NCBI GenBank assembly: GCA_017531225.1
Contig: JAFXLL010000001.1
Span: forward strand, 62,001-126,000
Direction of reading: 5' to 3'
Length of the DNA: 64,000 nucleotides
Source: Bacteroidales bacterium
GTDB taxonomy: Bacteria; Bacteroidota; Bacteroidia; Bacteroidales; F082
Position 1 is the first letter of the stretch, and each line of letters begins with the position of its first letter. Made by a program: the position numbers and the translations under genes. Shown here piece by piece: positions 34,482-43,947 of the stretch. The notes beneath the pieces were generated by a model. It had not been told where the DNA came from. It searched no databases and saw nothing but the letters and a program-made list of their open reading frames with translations.

Positions 34482-35063
34482 TTATCTGTAATATTCGTGA
34501 TACAAATCCTTGGTCACTTCCAACAGCTCGGGCGACTGGTCAAATATCGGAGCATGGTCGTCAGTGCTGTTTTCGAAAAACAGGTCAACATTCACAGGAA
34601 AAGAACTTTTATTACTTTTATCGTTGATCAGCTCTTGGTACTGGAGCCATTCGGGGTATTTGTGTGAAAGGTCGGATAGTTCTTTTGGTTTCATCGCATT
34701 GAACTCAGTAAGCACACGATTCAGCACCTTAATGTCGGAGTCGGAGAATTCATTTAAGTCAGGGTCGTTGATGGCTTGAAAAGTGTGTTTGCCGACCACT
34801 TTAATATTGGAATTAAAATAGTTCTCTGAATTGGATAATAAAGTGGGCTCTCCTTCCAATAAATGTTTTGCATCAGTGGGAACAATGCCATGAGTCATGG
34901 CGAAATATTTGTCACCTGTGATAGTACGGCCAAACATTCTCAAGTGGCATCGATCGGAGAGCCAAAGTAGTTTGTAGGCTTTCATAAAGTCTAATTTCTT
35001 ATCCTTTTGGTGACATGCCAAATACACCATGGATTGGATGATTTTGTGAGTGTTCTGAGCCAT
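34482..35063 (-). CDS. Panacea-domain (DUF4065/SocA-like) antitoxin
   Basis: 193 residues. The Panacea signature is clear: KAYKLLWLSDRCHLRMFGR, TITGDKYFAMTHGIVPTDA, then a helical stretch (FSDSDIKVLNRVLTEF) and HKYPEWLQY. This domain is the neutralising part of PanA antitoxins and of SocA, a proteolysis adaptor in Caulobacter. It is placed first in a two-gene unit, with its own promoter and the toxin candidate 3 bases downstream, the usual antitoxin-first order. It lacks an obvious DNA-binding domain, so autoregulation by a separate domain is not seen. Confidence 0.85.
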   Translation of the reverse strand: MAQNTHKIIQSMVYLACHQKDKKLDFMKAYKLLWLSDRCHLRMFGRTITGDKYFAMTHGIVPTDAKHLLEGEPTLLSNSENYFNSNIKVVGKHTFQAINDPDLNEFSDSDIKVLNRVLTEFNAMKPKELSDLSHKYPEWLQYQELINDKSNKSSFPVNVDLFFENSTDDHAPIFDQSPELLEVTKDLYHEYYR

Positions 35064-35099
35064 GATTTAGTATGTGTACAGTTTTTCTTTATTTTTCTG

Positions 35100-35130
35100 C
35101 AAAAATACAATATTTTTTACCCGAGCGCAA
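35100..35130 (-). promoter_or_regulatory. Promoter of the Panacea toxin-antitoxin pair
   Basis: On the minus strand: TTG (35128-35130), a 20-base spacer, TATTTTTG (35100-35107), then 36 bases to the start codon. Complete Bacteroidetes promoter. Confidence 0.65.
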
Positions 35131-35198
35131 GTATTTTGAAGAAAAATTTTTCAGAAATGTTTATTTTATTAATTCAAATATGTGATGGATAGAGAATT

Positions 35199-35229
35199 AA
35201 AAAAGAGTTGCCCTTTTTGGGGACAACTC
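35199..35229 (-). terminator. Terminator of valS
   Basis: On the minus strand an interrupted stem (gagttgtcccc / gggcaactc, one bulge) with an A-rich loop is followed by six T residues, about 40 bases after the valS stop. The remaining bases between this site and the TA promoter show nothing else. Confidence 0.85.
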
Positions 35230-35266
35230 AAACAAGTCTAGAACTTTAAAAGCTAAAGTCCAGTTA

Positions 35267-37951
35267 TCACTTTTTCAGTCCTGCCAGTTGCTGTTCGATG
35301 ACGGCGATCTTGGCTTCGGCATCGGCTTTCTTCTTGCGTTCCTTGTCGACGACGGCAGCGGGAGCGCCGCTGACGAAGCGTTCGTTGGAGAGCTTGGCCT
35401 CAACGCTCTTCAGGAAGCCTTGAGCATATTTCAGTTCCTCTTCGAGTTTCTTGATCTCAGCCTCTACGTCAACGTTGCTGGTGAGCGGCACGAAGAACTC
35501 GGTGCTGCCTACGATGAAGCCAAATGCACCAGCTGGAGCCTCAGCCACATAGCTTACTTCACTCACGTTGCAGAGCTTGGAGATGACGCAGTCGAAATCC
35601 TTGTTGGCATTGCCCTTCACAACGAGTTGGATGGCTTCGCGGTTGGCGATGTTCTTGTCGGAACGGACCTTACGCACGTTGTTGATGACTTCCTGAGTGA
35701 ACTCCATTTGCTTGAGGATTTGCTCATCCACAACTTGTGCTTTAGGCTGTTGGGTGATGATGATATCGTCGCCGTCTTTGCGCTCGGCGATGGCGTGCCA
35801 GATTTCCTCGGTGATGAACGGCATGAAGGGGTGCAGCAAGAGCATTAGGTTCTCGAAGAATTGGATGGTGGAAGCGTAGGTCACGGGGTCGATGCCCTGG
35901 CTTTGAGGTGCTTTCACCATCTCGAGGTACCACGAGCAGAAGTCGTCCCAAGTGAGCTTGTAGATGCCCATCAAGGCGTCGCTCAAGCGGTATTTGTCGA
36001 TGTTGTCGTTGGTCTCGGTCAACACTTGGTTGAAGCGTGCCTCGAACCATTTCACGGCCATCTTGGCGGCCTCGGGCTGAGTGGCGTTTTGGTCTATGTT
36101 CCAACCTTTCACCAGACGGAGGGCGTTCCAGATCTTGTTGCAGAAGTTGCGGCCTTGCTCGCACAGCGACTCGTCGAAGAGGATGTCGTTGCCAGCTGGA
36201 GCGCTGAGCATCATGCCCATACGCACGCCGTCGGCGCCGAACTTCTCGATGAGTTCAATCGGGTCGGGGGAGTTGCCCAATGACTTGGACATCTTACGGC
36301 CTAACTTGTCTCTCACGATACCCGTGAAATACACGTTCTTGAATGGCACTTCGCCTTGGTATTCCTCGCCGGCCATGATCATTCTGGCGACCCAGAAGAA
36401 GATGATGTCTGGGGCGGTGATCAGGTCGTTGGTGGGGTAGTAGTATTTGAATTCGGCGTTGTTGGGATCAAGGATGCCGTTGAAGAGCGACAGAGGCCAC
36501 AACCATGAGCTGAACCAAGTGTCCAAGGCGTCGTCATCCTGACGCAGGTCTTTCAAAGTCAGTCCAGCATTGCCAGTTTTAGCGATGGCAAGTTTCAGTG
36601 CTTCTTCAGGTGTCTCGGCCACCACAAAACCGCCTTCGGGCAGGTAGTAGGCTGGAATCTGATGACCCCACCACAGCTGGCGGCTAATGCACCAGTCCTT
36701 GATGTTCTCCAACCAGTGGCGGTAGAGGTTGACGTATTTTGCAGGATAGAACTTGATGTCGCCGTTCAGAACAGGCTTCAAAGCGATGTCAGCGAGGTGT
36801 TCCATTTTGAGGAACCACTGCATGGAGAGCTTCGGTTCAATCGGCACATTGGTACGTTCTGAGTAACCTACCTTATTATTATAATCTTCGATCTTCTCCA
36901 ACAGACCAGCCTCTTTCATGTCGATGATGATCTGCTTGCGCACGTCCTCACGGGTCATGCCGATGTACATGCCGGCGGCCTCGCTGATGGTGGCATCGTC
37001 GTTGAAGATATTGATGCTCTGGAGATTGTGCTTTTCTCCCAACATATAGTCGTTTACATCGTGGGCAGGGGTGACCTTCAAGCAGCCTGTACCGAACTCG
37101 ATGTCGACATAGTCGTCCTCAATGACGGGGATCACGCGGTTGACCAGCGGCACCACGACTTTCTTACCACGCAGCCATTGGTTCTTCGGGTCGGCAGGGT
37201 TGATGCACATGGCAGTGTCGCCCATGATGGTCTCGGGACGCGTGGTAGCCACCACCGCATAGCGGCGGCCTTTCTCGTCAGTGTGGATGATTTCGCCTTC
37301 AGCGCCTGTAGCGCCTGTGCCGTCGTCCTCATGGAGGTAGTAACGGAGGTAGAACAGCTTGCTGTGCTCATCCTTGAAGATGACTTCCTCGTCGCTCAAG
37401 GCGGTCAGGGCCTTGGGGTCCCAGTTGACCATACGGACACCGCGGTAAATCAAGCCTTTGTTGTAAAGGTCTACGAAAGCGCGGATAACGCTCTTCGAGC
37501 GGATGTCGTCCATGGTGAACGAGGTGCGTTCCCAGTCGCAGGAGCAGCCGAGACGGCGCAACTGCTTGAGGATGATGCCACCGTGCTCGTGGGTCCAATC
37601 CCAAGCGTGCTTGAGGAACTCCTCACGGCCGATGTCGGTCTTCTTGATACCTTGTTGTGCCAAGCGGTTCACCACCTTGGCTTCGGTGGCGATGGAGGCA
37701 TGGTCGGTGCCAGGCACCCAGCAGGCGTTCTTGCCCTGCATACGGGCACGGCGGATCAGGATGTCCTGAATCGTATTGTTCATCATGTGACCCATGTGAA
37801 GCACGCCAGTCACATTCGGTGGCGGGATCACGATGGTATAGGGTTCGCGTTCATCGGGAGTGGAGTGGAAGTAGTTCTTGTCCATCCAGTGCTCGTACCA
37901 TTTGCCTTCAACTTCCTGAGGGCTGTATTTGCTGCTGATTTCCATAGTCAT
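35267..37951 (-). CDS. valS: Valyl-tRNA synthetase
   Basis: 894 residues, class I synthetase. The HIGH motif is HMGH in [13 protein letters not shown] (about 44-55) and the KMSKS motif is intact in [11 protein letters not shown]. The CP1 editing domain is present ([12 protein letters not shown]), and the protein ends in a Lys/Glu-rich coiled coil typical of ValS (about 830-894). It charges tRNA-Val and edits mischarged Thr. The start at 37951 ([10 protein letters not shown]) or the next Met two codons later are both possible. Single-gene unit with its own -7 box and terminator. Confidence 0.97.
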   Translation of the reverse strand: MTMEISSKYSPQEVEGKWYEHWMDKNYFHSTPDEREPYTIVIPPPNVTGVLHMGHMMNNTIQDILIRRARMQGKNACWVPGTDHASIATEAKVVNRLAQQGIKKTDIGREEFLKHAWDWTHEHGGIILKQLRRLGCSCDWERTSFTMDDIRSKSVIRAFVDLYNKGLIYRGVRMVNWDPKALTALSDEEVIFKDEHSKLFYLRYYLHEDDGTGATGAEGEIIHTDEKGRRYAVVATTRPETIMGDTAMCINPADPKNQWLRGKKVVVPLVNRVIPVIEDDYVDIEFGTGCLKVTPAHDVNDYMLGEKHNLQSINIFNDDATISEAAGMYIGMTREDVRKQIIIDMKEAGLLEKIEDYNNKVGYSERTNVPIEPKLSMQWFLKMEHLADIALKPVLNGDIKFYPAKYVNLYRHWLENIKDWCISRQLWWGHQIPAYYLPEGGFVVAETPEEALKLAIAKTGNAGLTLKDLRQDDDALDTWFSSWLWPLSLFNGILDPNNAEFKYYYPTNDLITAPDIIFFWVARMIMAGEEYQGEVPFKNVYFTGIVRDKLGRKMSKSLGNSPDPIELIEKFGADGVRMGMMLSAPAGNDILFDESLCEQGRNFCNKIWNALRLVKGWNIDQNATQPEAAKMAVKWFEARFNQVLTETNDNIDKYRLSDALMGIYKLTWDDFCSWYLEMVKAPQSQGIDPVTYASTIQFFENLMLLLHPFMPFITEEIWHAIAERKDGDDIIITQQPKAQVVDEQILKQMEFTQEVINNVRKVRSDKNIANREAIQLVVKGNANKDFDCVISKLCNVSEVSYVAEAPAGAFGFIVGSTEFFVPLTSNVDVEAEIKKLEEELKYAQGFLKSVEAKLSNERFVSGAPAAVVDKERKKKADAEAKIAVIEQQLAGLKK

Positions 37952-37964
37952 AATAAATGAGGTG

Positions 37965-37972
37965 CAAAAATA
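37965..37972 (-). promoter_or_regulatory. -7 box of valS
   Basis: TATTTTTG on the minus strand, 13 bases before the start codon, divergent from the K+ channel promoter 24 bases away. Confidence 0.6.
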
Positions 37973-37995
37973 GGATTTTTTTCGTGAAAAATGAA

Positions 37996-38003
37996 TACCT
38001 TTG
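37996..38003 (+). promoter_or_regulatory. -7 box of the K+ channel gene
   Basis: TACCTTTG, 31 bases before the GTG start at 38035. Confidence 0.65.
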
Positions 38004-38034
38004 CGAAAAGTTTAGTTTCTAATTCCGAATACCA

Positions 38035-38802
38035 GTGATTAGTAGAGAAAAAATCTATAGGATAATAGAACAGGGTAGAGAAGACAGCAATTCAGGCACT
38101 GTTTACGATTCCATCATGTTTTTGGCGATTTTAGCCAGCATCATTCCGCTCATGTTTGTCAATGTGTATCCCATTTTTCGGTACATCGAGTGGATTACAT
38201 GCGGTTTGTTCATCGTGGATTACCTGCTCCGTTGGGCTACCGCTGATTTTCGCCTTAAGAAAGGATTCTGGTCTTTTGTCCTCTATCCGTTTACGGCTTG
38301 GGCAATTGTTGACCTGTTGTCCATACTCCCTTGTTTCAGCCCTATGTCAAACGGGTTCAAGGTTTTCCGTGTCACAAGGCTGATGAGAGTACTGAGGCTA
38401 TTCAGGTTCCTTCGCTATTTTGAGCAGATGCGGATGCTGAGCAAGGTTTTGAAAAAGGAGAAAGTCATACTTCTTTCCGTATTGGGCATTGCCATCTTCT
38501 ATGTTGTTATTACGGCCTTGGTCATGTTTATTGTTGAGCCTCGCATTAATCCAGTGACAGGGGAGGTGACTTTTGAGACCTTTTTCGATGCTTTGTATTG
38601 GGCCACGGTTACCCTTACCACTGTCGGATATGGCGACTTGACCCCGGTTACTAATTTCGGAAGACTTGTAAGTATGTTTTCGGCTCTATTTGGCATTGCT
38701 GTCATTGCACTTCCTTCAGGCGTGATCACGGCTAGTTATATGGAAGAGCTCAAGAGTATGAAAAAGGAAGCCGAAAACGCAAACACTAAGACCGATGATT
38801 AA
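38035..38802 (+). CDS. Voltage-gated potassium channel, six-helix type
   Basis: 255 residues. Six membrane helices, an S4 sensor with regularly spaced arginines (RVTRLMRVLRLFRFLRYF, about 111-128), and the K+ selectivity filter TTVGYGD near residue 200 with the pore helix before it. It probably conducts K+ across the inner membrane as a tetramer. Start: GTG at 38035, the only start fitting the -7 box and the first helix. The HAD phosphatase gene begins 8 bases before this gene ends. Confidence 0.92.
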   Translation: MISREKIYRIIEQGREDSNSGTVYDSIMFLAILASIIPLMFVNVYPIFRYIEWITCGLFIVDYLLRWATADFRLKKGFWSFVLYPFTAWAIVDLLSILPCFSPMSNGFKVFRVTRLMRVLRLFRFLRYFEQMRMLSKVLKKEKVILLSVLGIAIFYVVITALVMFIVEPRINPVTGEVTFETFFDALYWATVTLTTVGYGDLTPVTNFGRLVSMFSALFGIAVIALPSGVITASYMEELKSMKKEAENANTKTDD

Positions 38803-39382
38803 AAACATTATTTTCGACTACGGCGGGGTGCTATTGGATTGGAATCCCCATTACCTCTATGACCCTTATTTTGGCGATAAAGACAAGGCCGAATGGTTTT
38901 TGACGAACATCTGCACTTACGAGTGGAATGCCCAACATGATAATGGTAAACCTGTTGCTGAAGGCACGGCGGAGCTTGTTTCTGAGCATCCTGAGTGGGA
39001 GAAGGAAATCCGTATGTATTATGATGGCTTCATGCAGATGATGGGCGGACAGATTCCAGGGATGGAAGATTTGATCAAGGATCTGAAAGCGAAGGGATAT
39101 CGTATCTTTGGCCTCTCTAATTGGTCGGAGGAGACTTTTGCTTTGGTGCGTCATGTCTATCCTGTGTTGGGTCTGATGGAGGATATGGTGATCTCTGGCA
39201 TTGAGCATGTGATGAAGCCTGATCATCGTATTTTTGAGTTGGCATTGAAGCGTTTTGGCATCAAGGCCTCAGAGACTGTCTTTATTGACGACAATCCGAA
39301 TAATGTGAAGGCTGCCTGTGAAGTTGGCATCCACGGCGTTCTTTTCCAGTCGTGTGAGCAATTAAAAAATTTGGATTTTTAA
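38795..39382 (+). CDS. HAD-superfamily phosphatase (YihX-like, subfamily IA)
   Basis: 195 residues. HAD motif I is FDYGGVLLDW (nucleophile Asp9; the second Asp of DxD is Gly, as in many YihX-like members), motif II is GLSNWSEE, and motifs III/IV are KPDHRIFE and FIDDNPNN. Likely a cytosolic sugar-phosphate or nucleotide phosphatase; substrate unknown. It overlaps the channel gene by 8 bases. Confidence 0.87.
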   Translation: MIKNIIFDYGGVLLDWNPHYLYDPYFGDKDKAEWFLTNICTYEWNAQHDNGKPVAEGTAELVSEHPEWEKEIRMYYDGFMQMMGGQIPGMEDLIKDLKAKGYRIFGLSNWSEETFALVRHVYPVLGLMEDMVISGIEHVMKPDHRIFELALKRFGIKASETVFIDDNPNNVKAACEVGIHGVLFQSCEQLKNLDF

Positions 39383-39401
39383 GGAATCCTCCTTACCTTT
39401 G
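39370..39401 (+). promoter_or_regulatory. Promoter of the first POT transporter
   Basis: TTTG (39370-39373), a 20-base spacer, TACCTTTG (39394-39401): textbook Bacteroidetes promoter. The -33 element lies inside the last codons of the HAD gene. Confidence 0.8.
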
Positions 39402-39454
39402 CCGCTTATTTAGTGAAAAATGAAAACAATAAATAATCATTAAAAATCTCAATT

Positions 39455-41116
39455 ATGGGTACATTATCAACTCTTTGGCAAGATCACAGAACGTTGGTGG
39501 TCTTTGTCTTGGTCTTAATTATCGTGGTGCCTTTCCTGCTCTTTTATTTGAAAAAGGCTAGAAATGAGCATCCAAAAGGCTTGATCGCCGCCGCATTGAG
39601 CAACATGGGCGAGCGTTTTGGCTACTACATCATGAACGCTGTGCTGGTGCTGTTCATCTGCTCCAAGTTCGGTATCTCCGATGAGACGTCGGGCGTGATC
39701 TTTGGTGTGTTCTATTTCTTGATTTATGTGCTTGCGCTTCCCGGTGGTATCATCGCCGACCGCACACAGAACTACAAAAAGACCATCATCACCGGTATCA
39801 TCGTGATGGCCATCGGCTATGGTCTGCTCTCCATCCCCGTGTTCAGCACTGGTGGCGGTATGAAGTCATGGCCTTTCATCCTTGCTATAATCGCCTTGCT
39901 GCTCATCGCCTGTGGTAATGGTCTCTTCAAAGGCAACCTGCAAGCCATTGTGGGTCAGCTGTATGACGACTTCGAGGCCGAAGCAGCCAAGAAAGGCCCA
40001 GAGGCACTGGCTGCTGCCAAGGAAAAGCGCGACAGCGGCTTCCAGATCTTCTACGTGTTCATCAACATTGGTGGTGTGATCGCCCCGTTTGTGGCTCCCA
40101 TCATCCGTGACTGGTATCTGAAGACCAAGGACTTGGTTTACAATGCCGACCTCCCGCGTCTGTGCCATAAGTTCATCATGGGCACCATGGAAGGCAACGA
40201 CATGACCAACCTTACGGCCTTGTCACAAAACTATTCGGGTGCCGCTGAAAACCTTTCTGGTTTCTGTGAGAACTATCTCCAAGTGTATAACACGGGCGTG
40301 CATTATTCCTTCATCGTCTCGGTGCTGGCCATGCTGATCTCTCTGTTCATCTTCATTGCGGTCAGACATAAACTGCCGAATCCGGTCAAGAAAGTCAAAG
40401 CTGAAACCCAAAATGTTTCCGCAGCCGAGATCCAAGCCGACGCCAAGGAAATCAAACAGCGTATGGCGGCTCTGTATGCCGTGTTGGGTATCGCCGTGTT
40501 CTTCTGGCTCTCCTTCCACCAGAACGCCCAGTCGCTGTCCATCTTCGCCCGCGACTTCTTGGACACTAGTGCGCTCCCGCCTGAGATCCTGCAATTCATC
40601 AATCCTTTCTTCGTGATCGTGCTGACACCGATCGTCATGTGGATCTTCGCTTCGTTGGCTCGCAAGGGCAAGGAGGTCTCCACACCGAAGAAGATTGCGT
40701 TGGGTATGTTCATCGCTGCCTGCGCTTACATCTTCTTGATCTTCATCGCCATTGCTCACAACTATCCTTCGGGCAACGCTTTCAAGGCACTTCCTGAAGC
40801 GGAAAAGATGGCCATGAAGACCGGACCGTGGGTGATGATTGTGACTTACTTTTTCCTCACTGTGGCCGAGCTGTTCATCTCGCCGCTGGGCCTCTCCTTC
40901 GTCTCGAAGATCGCTCCTCGCCACATGGTGGGTATGTGCCAAGGCTTGTGGCTGTCGGCCACCGCTATCGGCAACCTCTTGATCTTCCTCGGCGTGAGAA
41001 TGCTGAATTCCTTCCCGCACCAGTGGATGACCTGGGGTGTGTTTGCCTTGATCTGCCTGGTCTCCATGTCGATCATGCTCGGCATGCTGAAATGGCTTGA
41101 AAGAGTAGCGAAATAA
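39455..41116 (+). CDS. Proton-dependent oligopeptide transporter 1 (POT/PTR2 family)
   Basis: 553 residues with about 14 membrane helices. POT hallmarks: NMGERFGYY (position of the ExxERFxYY motif, but with Asn in place of the first Glu), GGIIADR and GNGLFKGNLQAIVGQLYDD. An extra hydrophobic segment at the N-terminus (about 13-32) and a soluble loop (about 175-270) are notable. It would import di-/tripeptides with protons across the inner membrane. Alone in its unit, with a full promoter and terminator. A similar carrier lies at 47677-49359, next to the S8 proteases. Confidence 0.92.
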   Translation: MGTLSTLWQDHRTLVVFVLVLIIVVPFLLFYLKKARNEHPKGLIAAALSNMGERFGYYIMNAVLVLFICSKFGISDETSGVIFGVFYFLIYVLALPGGIIADRTQNYKKTIITGIIVMAIGYGLLSIPVFSTGGGMKSWPFILAIIALLLIACGNGLFKGNLQAIVGQLYDDFEAEAAKKGPEALAAAKEKRDSGFQIFYVFINIGGVIAPFVAPIIRDWYLKTKDLVYNADLPRLCHKFIMGTMEGNDMTNLTALSQNYSGAAENLSGFCENYLQVYNTGVHYSFIVSVLAMLISLFIFIAVRHKLPNPVKKVKAETQNVSAAEIQADAKEIKQRMAALYAVLGIAVFFWLSFHQNAQSLSIFARDFLDTSALPPEILQFINPFFVIVLTPIVMWIFASLARKGKEVSTPKKIALGMFIAACAYIFLIFIAIAHNYPSGNAFKALPEAEKMAMKTGPWVMIVTYFFLTVAELFISPLGLSFVSKIAPRHMVGMCQGLWLSATAIGNLLIFLGVRMLNSFPHQWMTWGVFALICLVSMSIMLGMLKWLERVAK

Positions 41117-41125
41117 TAATTTGGT

Positions 41126-41154
41126 TGTAGAGACGCAAATTTTGTGTCTCTACA
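41126..41154. repeat. GTAGAGAC inverted repeat, copy 1
   Basis: A 9-bp stem (tgtagagac / gtctctaca) with an 11-base loop, just after the stop of POT transporter 1. A related hairpin occurs at 49379-49405. No T run directly follows, so it is not itself a good terminator. Confidence 0.75.
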
Positions 41155-41167
41155 ATAAATAAGGTAA

Positions 41168-41197
41168 AAAGCCGGCAGTAATGTCGGCTTTTTTTTT
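41168..41197 (+). terminator. Terminator of POT transporter 1
   Basis: A stem (aaagccggca / tgtcggcttt, one G-T pair), a 4-base loop and a run of seven further T residues. Confidence 0.93.
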
Positions 41198-41328
41198 GTG
41201 CCAATTCCGATAAACTTCTGAAAAGTTTTCTCACAAAATCTTGAATTGAGAAAAGTGAATGTCCAAACGTGACACGGCAGGGAAAGTTGTGGAGTTAAAA
41301 CAACAAACTAAGCTGTTGTTTTTTTCTT

Positions 41329-41336
41329 TATTTTTG
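41329..41336 (+). promoter_or_regulatory. -7 box of the S8 protease cluster
   Basis: TATTTTTG, 51 bases before the GTG at 41388 and in front of the four-gene cluster. The interval from 41198 to 41328 shows no gene. Confidence 0.6.
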
Positions 41337-41387
41337 CACCTAATTATAAAAAAGATCCAATATAATAATCTCAAAAACAAAAAACCC

Positions 41388-42083
41388 GTGAAAAAGTTCC
41401 TGTTATCACTTTGCTTTCTGCTTGCGCTGTCGCCGACGGCCCGCAGCAGCATCTACCTGTTCGAGCGGTTCGACGACACCTTCCTTCTCAACGGTTGGAG
41501 TGTGGTGGGCACTGACATGAACATTGGCATCGCCACTTCATCCGACAACGGCAACCATTGGCACGAAGGCTGGGTGCAAAACTTCGGGGCGACCGGCAAT
41601 CACGAAATCAGCCAAGAGATTGCCACGGAAGACATGGACGACCTCGAAGTGGCCGTCTGGATCCCAAATTACGACACCAAGAAGGTCTATAACAGCCATT
41701 TCCTGTTCGAAACGCCCAACCATCCCTTTGCGCCGGAGCAGCTTACCCTGACCAAAGAAGGCAACACGTTCACCGCCCAATGGAACGCACCTGCGGGAAA
41801 TGCCCCGACAAAAGCCGTTGCCACCGACAATTCGACATGGAGCGTTGATGAACAAGATTTCGGCTCCCTCGGTTTGTATCCCAACCCAGCTTCGGAAGCC
41901 GTTTATATCCAAGGGTTTATATTCAAGAAAAATATGATGTACAACGCTTTAGGCCAATTGGTTAAAGCCTTTGGAGACGCTCAGCAAATCCCTCTGAATG
42001 ACCTCCCCGACGGCCTCTACCACTTGGTCCCCACAGACGAAAAAGGAACCATAAGAAATACAAAAGTCATTATCAATCATTAA
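41388..42083 (+). CDS. Small T9SS cargo protein, adhesin-like
   Basis: 231 residues. Signal peptide from KKFLLSLCFLLALSP, then a segment that begins like a cleaved-adhesin/MAM domain (LFERFDDTFLLNGWSVVG, ISQEIATEDMD, VYNSHFLFETP) but is shorter than usual, a linker, and a T9SS type A sorting domain (LYPNPASEAVYI to the end). Start: the GTG at 41388 gives the signal peptide and follows the -7 box. An ATG at 41259 in the same frame lies upstream of the promoter and is rejected. It is the first gene of a cluster with three S8 proteases, 11 bases before the first. Possibly a substrate-binding partner or a remnant of a larger adhesin. Confidence 0.75.
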   Translation: MKKFLLSLCFLLALSPTARSSIYLFERFDDTFLLNGWSVVGTDMNIGIATSSDNGNHWHEGWVQNFGATGNHEISQEIATEDMDDLEVAVWIPNYDTKKVYNSHFLFETPNHPFAPEQLTLTKEGNTFTAQWNAPAGNAPTKAVATDNSTWSVDEQDFGSLGLYPNPASEAVYIQGFIFKKNMMYNALGQLVKAFGDAQQIPLNDLPDGLYHLVPTDEKGTIRNTKVIINH

Positions 42084-42094
42084 ATCAATATTTT

Positions 42095-43825
42095 ATGAAA
42101 AAGTTTGTGCTTACTTCCATTGCCCTGTTCGTGGGCGTTATCGGCTTTGCGGCCATGCCCGCCATCGACCCTGCACTACGCGCGGAGATGGGCGAGCGGG
42201 GCGACGACGAGAAAATCAAAATCGTCGTCCTGATGAACGAACAATCTGACGCAACGGCATTAAGCCGAGAGGCCAACTTTTTCGCCAACAAGCAAGAGCG
42301 TCGCGCCTTCGTGGTGGAAACGCTGAAACGCCAGGCCGAAACCTCGCAAGCCGAGTTGCTTGGCCTGCTTGGGGAGATGAAGCAACACGATATGGTGGCC
42401 GACATCCAGTCGCTCTGGCTCGTGAATGCCATCAGCTGCCAAGCCACCAAAACGGCCATCAACAGCCTTGAACAAAAGCGAGGCATCAAGACCATCGCCT
42501 ATCGCGAAGAAACCCAATGGATTGCCGACGGCGAGGTCGAACCCGCTGTGAAAAACGGCGACCGCGACATTGCCGAGTTTTTGTACCAAATCGACGTGCC
42601 GCCCGTTTGGGATTTGGGCTACACGGGCCAAGGCGTGCTCGTCGCCATCATCGATACGGGTGTGCGCCTCGACCATGAGGACTTGGCCGGTCGGTTTTGG
42701 GATGGCGGCAGCGAATACCCCAATCACGGCTACGATTTCTATTACAACGACAACGACCCCGGCGATGTTTACGGCCACGGCACCGAGGTGGCAGGCATCG
42801 TTTGCGGAACAGGTGCTGGCGGGACAAAGATCGGTGTGGCTCCCGATGCCACCATTATGGTCTTGAAAGCCTTCAGAGACGACGGCGTTGGCGAAGAGAC
42901 GCCTTGGGTCGCCGCGATGCAGTTCGCCATTGAGCATGGTGCTGATGTGCTCAACATGTCGTTGGGCCGTCCCAAGCCCGAACCCGCCCAAAAACTGATG
43001 ATGCGACAGGCCTGCGACAACACTTTGGCTGCTGGCGTCGTTGCGGCGGCTTGCGCTGGCAATGTGGGCTCGGCGCAGTTCATGATTCCCGTGCCGCAAA
43101 ACATCTATACCCCTGGCGACTGCCCGCCGCCCCATCTGCATCCCGACCAAATGGTGAATGCAGGCGGCACGAGCTGCGTGGTTTGCGTTGGCTCCGTTCT
43201 TTCCGACAACGGCTTCAACGAAATCTCGTCAATAGGGCCGTCGCAATGGACAGACGTGGCCGAGTACAACGACTATCCCTACACCGCTGGCAGCACGACA
43301 GAAATAGGACTGATCCGCCCCGACATCTGTGCGCCTGGCAACGAACTCACCACCCTCGACCATGGTAACAATAGCGGCTATACGCTTTTTAGCGGCACCT
43401 CGGCTGCCTCACCCTGCGTGGCTGGCACCATCGCCCTGATGCTCTCCAAAAACCCTAACCTGACCCCTGCGCAAATCGACGAAATCCTGGAAAACACCGC
43501 CTTGAAGCTCACTGAGCATAAGAGCAACAACTTCGGCTCAGGCGTCGTGGATGCCTTGGCCGCCATCGAGGCCGTACAGCCTTACGACGGCCTTGCGGAG
43601 AACGACGTCAAAGCCGCCATTTATCCCAACCCCAGTGCCGACGTTTTCACGATCCGTTGCGAAGGCATGAGACACGTCGAAGTCTATTCCGTGGACGGCA
43701 AGTTGGTGAAAAGCCAGTCCACCACCGGCCCGCAATGCCAAATCAGCGGCTTGGATAGCGGCGTTTATGTGGTGAAGGTCATGGCGGACAGCGGCACCGT
43801 GACGAAGAGGATGATGAAACTGTAG
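42095..43825 (+). CDS. Subtilisin-like serine protease 1 (S8), T9SS cargo
   Basis: 576 residues. Signal peptide 1-20; an inhibitor-like prodomain (about 25-165); a peptidase S8 domain with the triad Asp187 (IIDTGV), His228 (GHGTEVAG) and Ser436 (SGTSAASP), and the oxyanion Asn in AGNVGS (about 323). The T9SS sorting domain runs from YPNPSAD (about 510) to the end. Conserved TIRCEGM in the sorting domain matches the equivalent in protease 2. Extracellular endopeptidase. The sequence of this cluster appears richer in G and C than the surrounding genes. Confidence 0.92.
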   Translation: MKKFVLTSIALFVGVIGFAAMPAIDPALRAEMGERGDDEKIKIVVLMNEQSDATALSREANFFANKQERRAFVVETLKRQAETSQAELLGLLGEMKQHDMVADIQSLWLVNAISCQATKTAINSLEQKRGIKTIAYREETQWIADGEVEPAVKNGDRDIAEFLYQIDVPPVWDLGYTGQGVLVAIIDTGVRLDHEDLAGRFWDGGSEYPNHGYDFYYNDNDPGDVYGHGTEVAGIVCGTGAGGTKIGVAPDATIMVLKAFRDDGVGEETPWVAAMQFAIEHGADVLNMSLGRPKPEPAQKLMMRQACDNTLAAGVVAAACAGNVGSAQFMIPVPQNIYTPGDCPPPHLHPDQMVNAGGTSCVVCVGSVLSDNGFNEISSIGPSQWTDVAEYNDYPYTAGSTTEIGLIRPDICAPGNELTTLDHGNNSGYTLFSGTSAASPCVAGTIALMLSKNPNLTPAQIDEILENTALKLTEHKSNNFGSGVVDALAAIEAVQPYDGLAENDVKAAIYPNPSADVFTIRCEGMRHVEVYSVDGKLVKSQSTTGPQCQISGLDSGVYVVKVMADSGTVTKRMMKL

Positions 43826-43947
43826 TTGGCCAAAACTCCCGACGTCGAATTGAGAGTTTCATGTTGAAATGCCCCATTTTCTTTTGTTTCACGTTATTTT
43901 CCGCCAATTCCAGCACCAAATAAATTAGACTTAAATTCAAATCTATT

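Noticed and set aside
37028-37960. 310-codon open frame on the + strand
   Set aside because: Lies wholly antisense to valS, which has all synthetase motifs; the product is low-complexity and has no domain.
41259-41387. Earlier ATG for the small T9SS cargo protein
   Set aside because: Precedes the -7 box at 41329-41336 and would bury the signal peptide behind 43 residues.
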